Source: Granulosicoccus sp964594905 (GTDB taxonomy: Bacteria; Pseudomonadota; Gammaproteobacteria; Granulosicoccales; Granulosicoccaceae). Taken from it: a stretch of 64,000 nucleotides of DNA. The stretch lies in NCBI GenBank assembly GCA_964594905.1, contig CAZQOI010000007.1, positions 10,097 through 74,096 of the forward strand, written 5' to 3'. Positions 61,143 to 64,000 of this stretch are shown here, piece by piece; the first letter of the stretch is position 1; each line of letters begins with the position of its first letter. The position numbers and the translations under genes are program-made. Below the pieces are notes generated by a model. The model was not told the DNA's origin. It ran no database searches and saw only the letters and a program-made list of their open reading frames with translations.

Positions 61143-64000
61143 ATGCTCAAGTCCACTCACGACCAGGGCGGCTCCCGGTTTTTGATGTTCTTTCATCTTC
61201 TGTTTAAGATCAGAAACCTACCTGTGTTGATTGCTGTTTTGTTTTTGATGCGCTCAGGCTTGGCGCTCGCAACAGCACCGATAGCCGTAGACGACAACTT
61301 CAACACAAGTTCTGGACAGACCGTCACAGGGTCTGTGGCTTCGAACGATCAAGATCTTGATGGGCCTTCTGATGTCTTCAGCAAACTGACTGAAGCGACT
61401 AACGGCGCGGTGACGGTTAATGCTGACGGTAGTTTTCAGTATGTGCCAAATGTTGGATTTGGTGGAACCGACTCATTTACTTATGAAATCAATGATGGTG
61501 CAGGTGGCAGTAGTTCGGCAACGGTCACTATATCGATAGCTGGTGCAAGCGATTTCCTGACTGTTGCAAATCCAATATTAGTAACTCCTGAAGATACCAA
61601 TATCCCTTTGGGGCTTTCGGTTACTCCCGGTTTGTTCAATGGCGGCTCGCTTCAGGACGTTATCGGTACCGAAATACTGTTTCGATCTGATTCTGCGGGA
61701 AGTACACCCAGCACCGTAACAGTTCCAACTGGCTCCTCAAGTATCACGATTACAGGCTATTCGACACAGTTTCGTAATACCGCTGGCGACGATTCAACTG
61801 ATGATGATTATCAACTGCTGAATGCGCGCGTTAATCTTGTTAACGGTACCTCAAGTGGCCGTGTAGCGTTTCTCAACAACGGAACCCTTAACCAACTGGA
61901 TCAGTACAGTTGGGAAAATGTGCCTCTCGGGCAGTCGGTGTTAAGTGATCCGACAAAGGTAATTGGTCACGAGACTGGTGCATCTGACCCTACGTTTTCA
62001 TTAACTGGAAACGTATTCTCGATAGTTGAAACTCACACCTTGGAAACCAGTTATCACCTCGAGTATATGACGTCAGATGGTAACAGCACGAATTTTCTTA
62101 GTGCTGGCAACACGGTGCAAAATGCTGGTGAGTCAGTGTCTTCGCTTCCGATTCCAGCTGCTGTTGAGCCCGTTAGTGGTGACAAAGGTATTATTAACCT
62201 GAACAGTATCAGTGCAGCTACGGGTGCGAGTTTTGCGGTTGAGCATAAAGGATTCAGCCGACTGGTTATCGATCTTGAAGCTGGTACCGTGTCTGGAGCA
62301 TTGGCCGCTCAAGTAGGTGAATCCAGCACCAACACTGTCACCTATGCCTTTAAGAATTACCCATTGGTAGATCTAAGGCAGGGCCCAGCAGCTACACCAA
62401 GTATCTTGTCCAGTAGCGCGACTATTCTGGGCGACACAATTGGATTGTCTAAAGTTAAACACGATCCAACTGTTTATATCAATGTAGCGGGAGAACTTGA
62501 AGTTGAGCGAGCAAGTGGATTTGCGAACAACTATACATCGATGTTCACTGCTGAATTTTATGAGCGAACAGGGTTCAGTTCGATAGCTTCATTTGTCAAT
62601 GTTGGTAGTTCGGATGCTCTTTTTGATGCGAGTCCGGTCGATGGTGTTGATTCTAACGGTGATCCCATTGATGAATTCACGTTTGATGTGCCTGCAAGCG
62701 CTACTGTGGGCATTCTTCAAATGTCGTGGAACACGATCGGCGGAACAGATACGAATGAAAATATCGGAATGGGCTTCGCGGTTATTGATCTCGCGAAGTT
62801 GACCAGTGCAGGTTCAATAACCTTTATACGGGCGAGCACCCCAGACTTGTTGTCATGGGATGCTGTACCGCTAGGTTCCACATTCTTCGGTGCGACTGAT
62901 GGCGGTACGCCGCTGTATCAGAGCAACAAGAATGCAGGTAGTTTCACCGACATATTTGTTGAAACTTCAACAATGACGCTGACTGATAACCCTGATGGAA
63001 GTCGAACCTTAGAATTCAGTGCGCATTCGAATGGCGGAACGCAGTCTTTTCGCGACTATCAAGGAAACGCGCATATTTCCTGGCTAGGTAATGAGCCGTT
63101 TTCGATTACCGGTCTTCCCACCGATAGCTTGCTTACCTTAGGTTCTCCTACACCCACTGGCGACTGGGAGATTGATTTTTCGGATCTACCTACGCTTGCT
63201 TTTGCACCAACTGAACACGAAGCCGGGTCAACCGTACTCACTTTTGGTTTGTCTTCAACAGGAGAAGTTGAAACTGTTGAAATTTTGGTGGAGCCAGTAG
63301 CCGATCCATCGTTGTTGACGGCTAGTGACGCGACGGGTTATGTCGCAACGCCTATGCCTCTCAATGTGACGTTATCAGACTCCGCTGATATTGATGGTTC
63401 CGAAACACAAATCACCGAATTGCTTTTCTCCAACGTACCGACCACTGTGAGCCTGAGTTCCACAGGCGGCACAGTTACAGATCAAGGTGGAGGTGTGTGG
63501 GAGGTTGAACGTACAGCCTTGGCCAATTTGATGGCGAACGGAAGTGCAGCCGTTACCGCAACGGTGACGGTGAGTGGTACACAAATAGATCAGTTTGATA
63601 TTGATGAAGATACTGTCATTGAGGATGGTAATAACGGAGATGGTGCTGATGAATATGACGAACTGCTTATTCAGGACACCTTTGTTCTAAACGTTAATTC
63701 CTTGCCGATTGTGACGAGCCTTCTTACCAACTCGGTTACGCCGGTAATTGGTGGTTTGGTAGATTTGGTTGCCGGTGAAACGTTTACCGTCACGGTTAAT
63801 GGGGTTCCATACTCAAACGGCGATGGGAATCTTGTAGTCAATGGTGATGGAACCTGGGATCTGAGCATACCTGCTGGGAACATGCTTGGAGAAAGCACCT
63901 ACAGCGTTACAGCACAGCTCTCACATAGCAGTGGAACAGTTGGTGTTGATGTTAGCTCGAATGAATTGATTGTTGATCTGACACCGCCTCCAGCACCAGG
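61143..64000 (+). CDS. Large secreted cadherin/Ig-like repeat protein, 3'-truncated by window edge
   Basis: The frame is open from ATG 61143 to the last base (over 950 residues) and so the gene continues beyond the window. ATG 61185 is an alternative start. A signal-like helix (LPVLIAVLFLMRSGLALA) ends near residue 52. A bacterial cadherin-like domain follows (APIAVDDNFNTSSGQTVTG to GTDSFTYEINDGAGG), about 55-140. The middle (about 140-700) has beta-rich sequence with many Thr/Ser/Gly/Asp residues but no repeat was recognised by eye; it includes two paired blocks around GHETGASDP and VSDTNGTS-like text. Near the end VNGDGTWDLSIPAG is an Ig-like (Big) adhesin repeat. Probably a large surface adhesin or sorting-dependent exoprotein. 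C-terminal secretion signals are not visible. Confidence 0.85.
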   Translation, partial: MLKSTHDQGGSRFLMFFHLLFKIRNLPVLIAVLFLMRSGLALATAPIAVDDNFNTSSGQTVTGSVASNDQDLDGPSDVFSKLTEATNGAVTVNADGSFQYVPNVGFGGTDSFTYEINDGAGGSSSATVTISIAGASDFLTVANPILVTPEDTNIPLGLSVTPGLFNGGSLQDVIGTEILFRSDSAGSTPSTVTVPTGSSSITITGYSTQFRNTAGDDSTDDDYQLLNARVNLVNGTSSGRVAFLNNGTLNQLDQYSWENVPLGQSVLSDPTKVIGHETGASDPTFSLTGNVFSIVETHTLETSYHLEYMTSDGNSTNFLSAGNTVQNAGESVSSLPIPAAVEPVSGDKGIINLNSISAATGASFAVEHKGFSRLVIDLEAGTVSGALAAQVGESSTNTVTYAFKNYPLVDLRQGPAATPSILSSSATILGDTIGLSKVKHDPTVYINVAGELEVERASGFANNYTSMFTAEFYERTGFSSIASFVNVGSSDALFDASPVDGVDSNGDPIDEFTFDVPASATVGILQMSWNTIGGTDTNENIGMGFAVIDLAKLTSAGSITFIRASTPDLLSWDAVPLGSTFFGATDGGTPLYQSNKNAGSFTDIFVETSTMTLTDNPDGSRTLEFSAHSNGGTQSFRDYQGNAHISWLGNEPFSITGLPTDSLLTLGSPTPTGDWEIDFSDLPTLAFAPTEHEAGSTVLTFGLSSTGEVETVEILVEPVADPSLLTASDATGYVATPMPLNVTLSDSADIDGSETQITELLFSNVPTTVSLSSTGGTVTDQGGGVWEVERTALANLMANGSAAVTATVTVSGTQIDQFDIDEDTVIEDGNNGDGADEYDELLIQDTFVLNVNSLPIVTSLLTNSVTPVIGGLVDLVAGETFTVTVNGVPYSNGDGNLVVNGDGTWDLSIPAGNMLGESTYSVTAQLSHSSGTVGVDVSSNELIVDLTPPPAP

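Noticed and set aside
1..64000. tRNA, rRNA, CRISPR array, insertion sequence or prophage
   Set aside because: No cloverleaf-like set, spaced direct-repeat array, transposase or integrase was recognised anywhere in the window.

Overview
The window looks like chromosomal DNA of a free-living marine gammaproteobacterium of moderate G+C. The evidence is a DMSP lyase (DddP), a monomeric NADP isocitrate dehydrogenase, a GcvR-type ACT protein, DNA polymerase IV with a LexA-like site, and several large hybrid histidine kinases and c-di-GMP enzymes. No rRNA, tRNA, CRISPR array, insertion sequence or phage gene was recognised. The genus cannot be fixed from this sequence alone.

Layout. 1-8.3 kb: the 3' end of a gamma-glutamyltransferase gene, a secreted DUF3179 protein, a Tat-exported intradiol-dioxygenase-like protein paired with a haem-b membrane protein, a GMC oxidoreductase, an MscS-like TM-helix-repeat protein and an OmpA-domain protein. 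8.3-10.7 kb: a membrane GGDEF/EAL protein. 10.9-18.2 kb: a complete ebo cluster (eboD, eboA, eboB, idi, eboE, eboC on the minus strand, with an eboF-like gene inserted on the plus strand). This set is known from cyanobacteria, eustigmatophyte plastids and scattered bacteria and is tied to making or exporting an unidentified small metabolite. 18.3-25 kb: small membrane and secreted proteins and the isocitrate dehydrogenase. 25.5-31.1 kb: a signalling module made of a periplasmic DUF3365 haem protein, a hybrid kinase, a receiver domain fused to an EamA transporter, and a stand-alone Hpt protein. 31.2-41.2 kb: detoxification and redox enzymes, a MATE pump, a GbsR/MarR regulator diverging from a saccharopine-dehydrogenase-like/DUF4166 gene, dinB and a nitrilase-family hydrolase. 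41.5-46.9 kb: a second hybrid kinase (with its own Hpt) followed by a REC-PAS-GGDEF-EAL protein, which suggests a phosphorelay that sets c-di-GMP. 47.0-53.6 kb: dddP among duplicated DUF3179 and DUF4159 secreted proteins, with arfB and a DUF938 methyltransferase. 53.6-60.8 kb: GlcG-like, M48-TerB, TauE, GcvR-like and XdhC genes, then an SsuD-like monooxygenase/aldo-keto reductase pair diverging from a GntR regulator. 61.1 kb to the end: a long secreted cadherin/Ig-like repeat protein that runs off the window.

The most interesting points are the receiver-EamA fusion in a four-gene signalling module, the ebo cluster with idi and a reoriented eboF-like gene whose canonical metal site looks degraded, and the paired DUF3179/DUF4159 paralogues around dddP.
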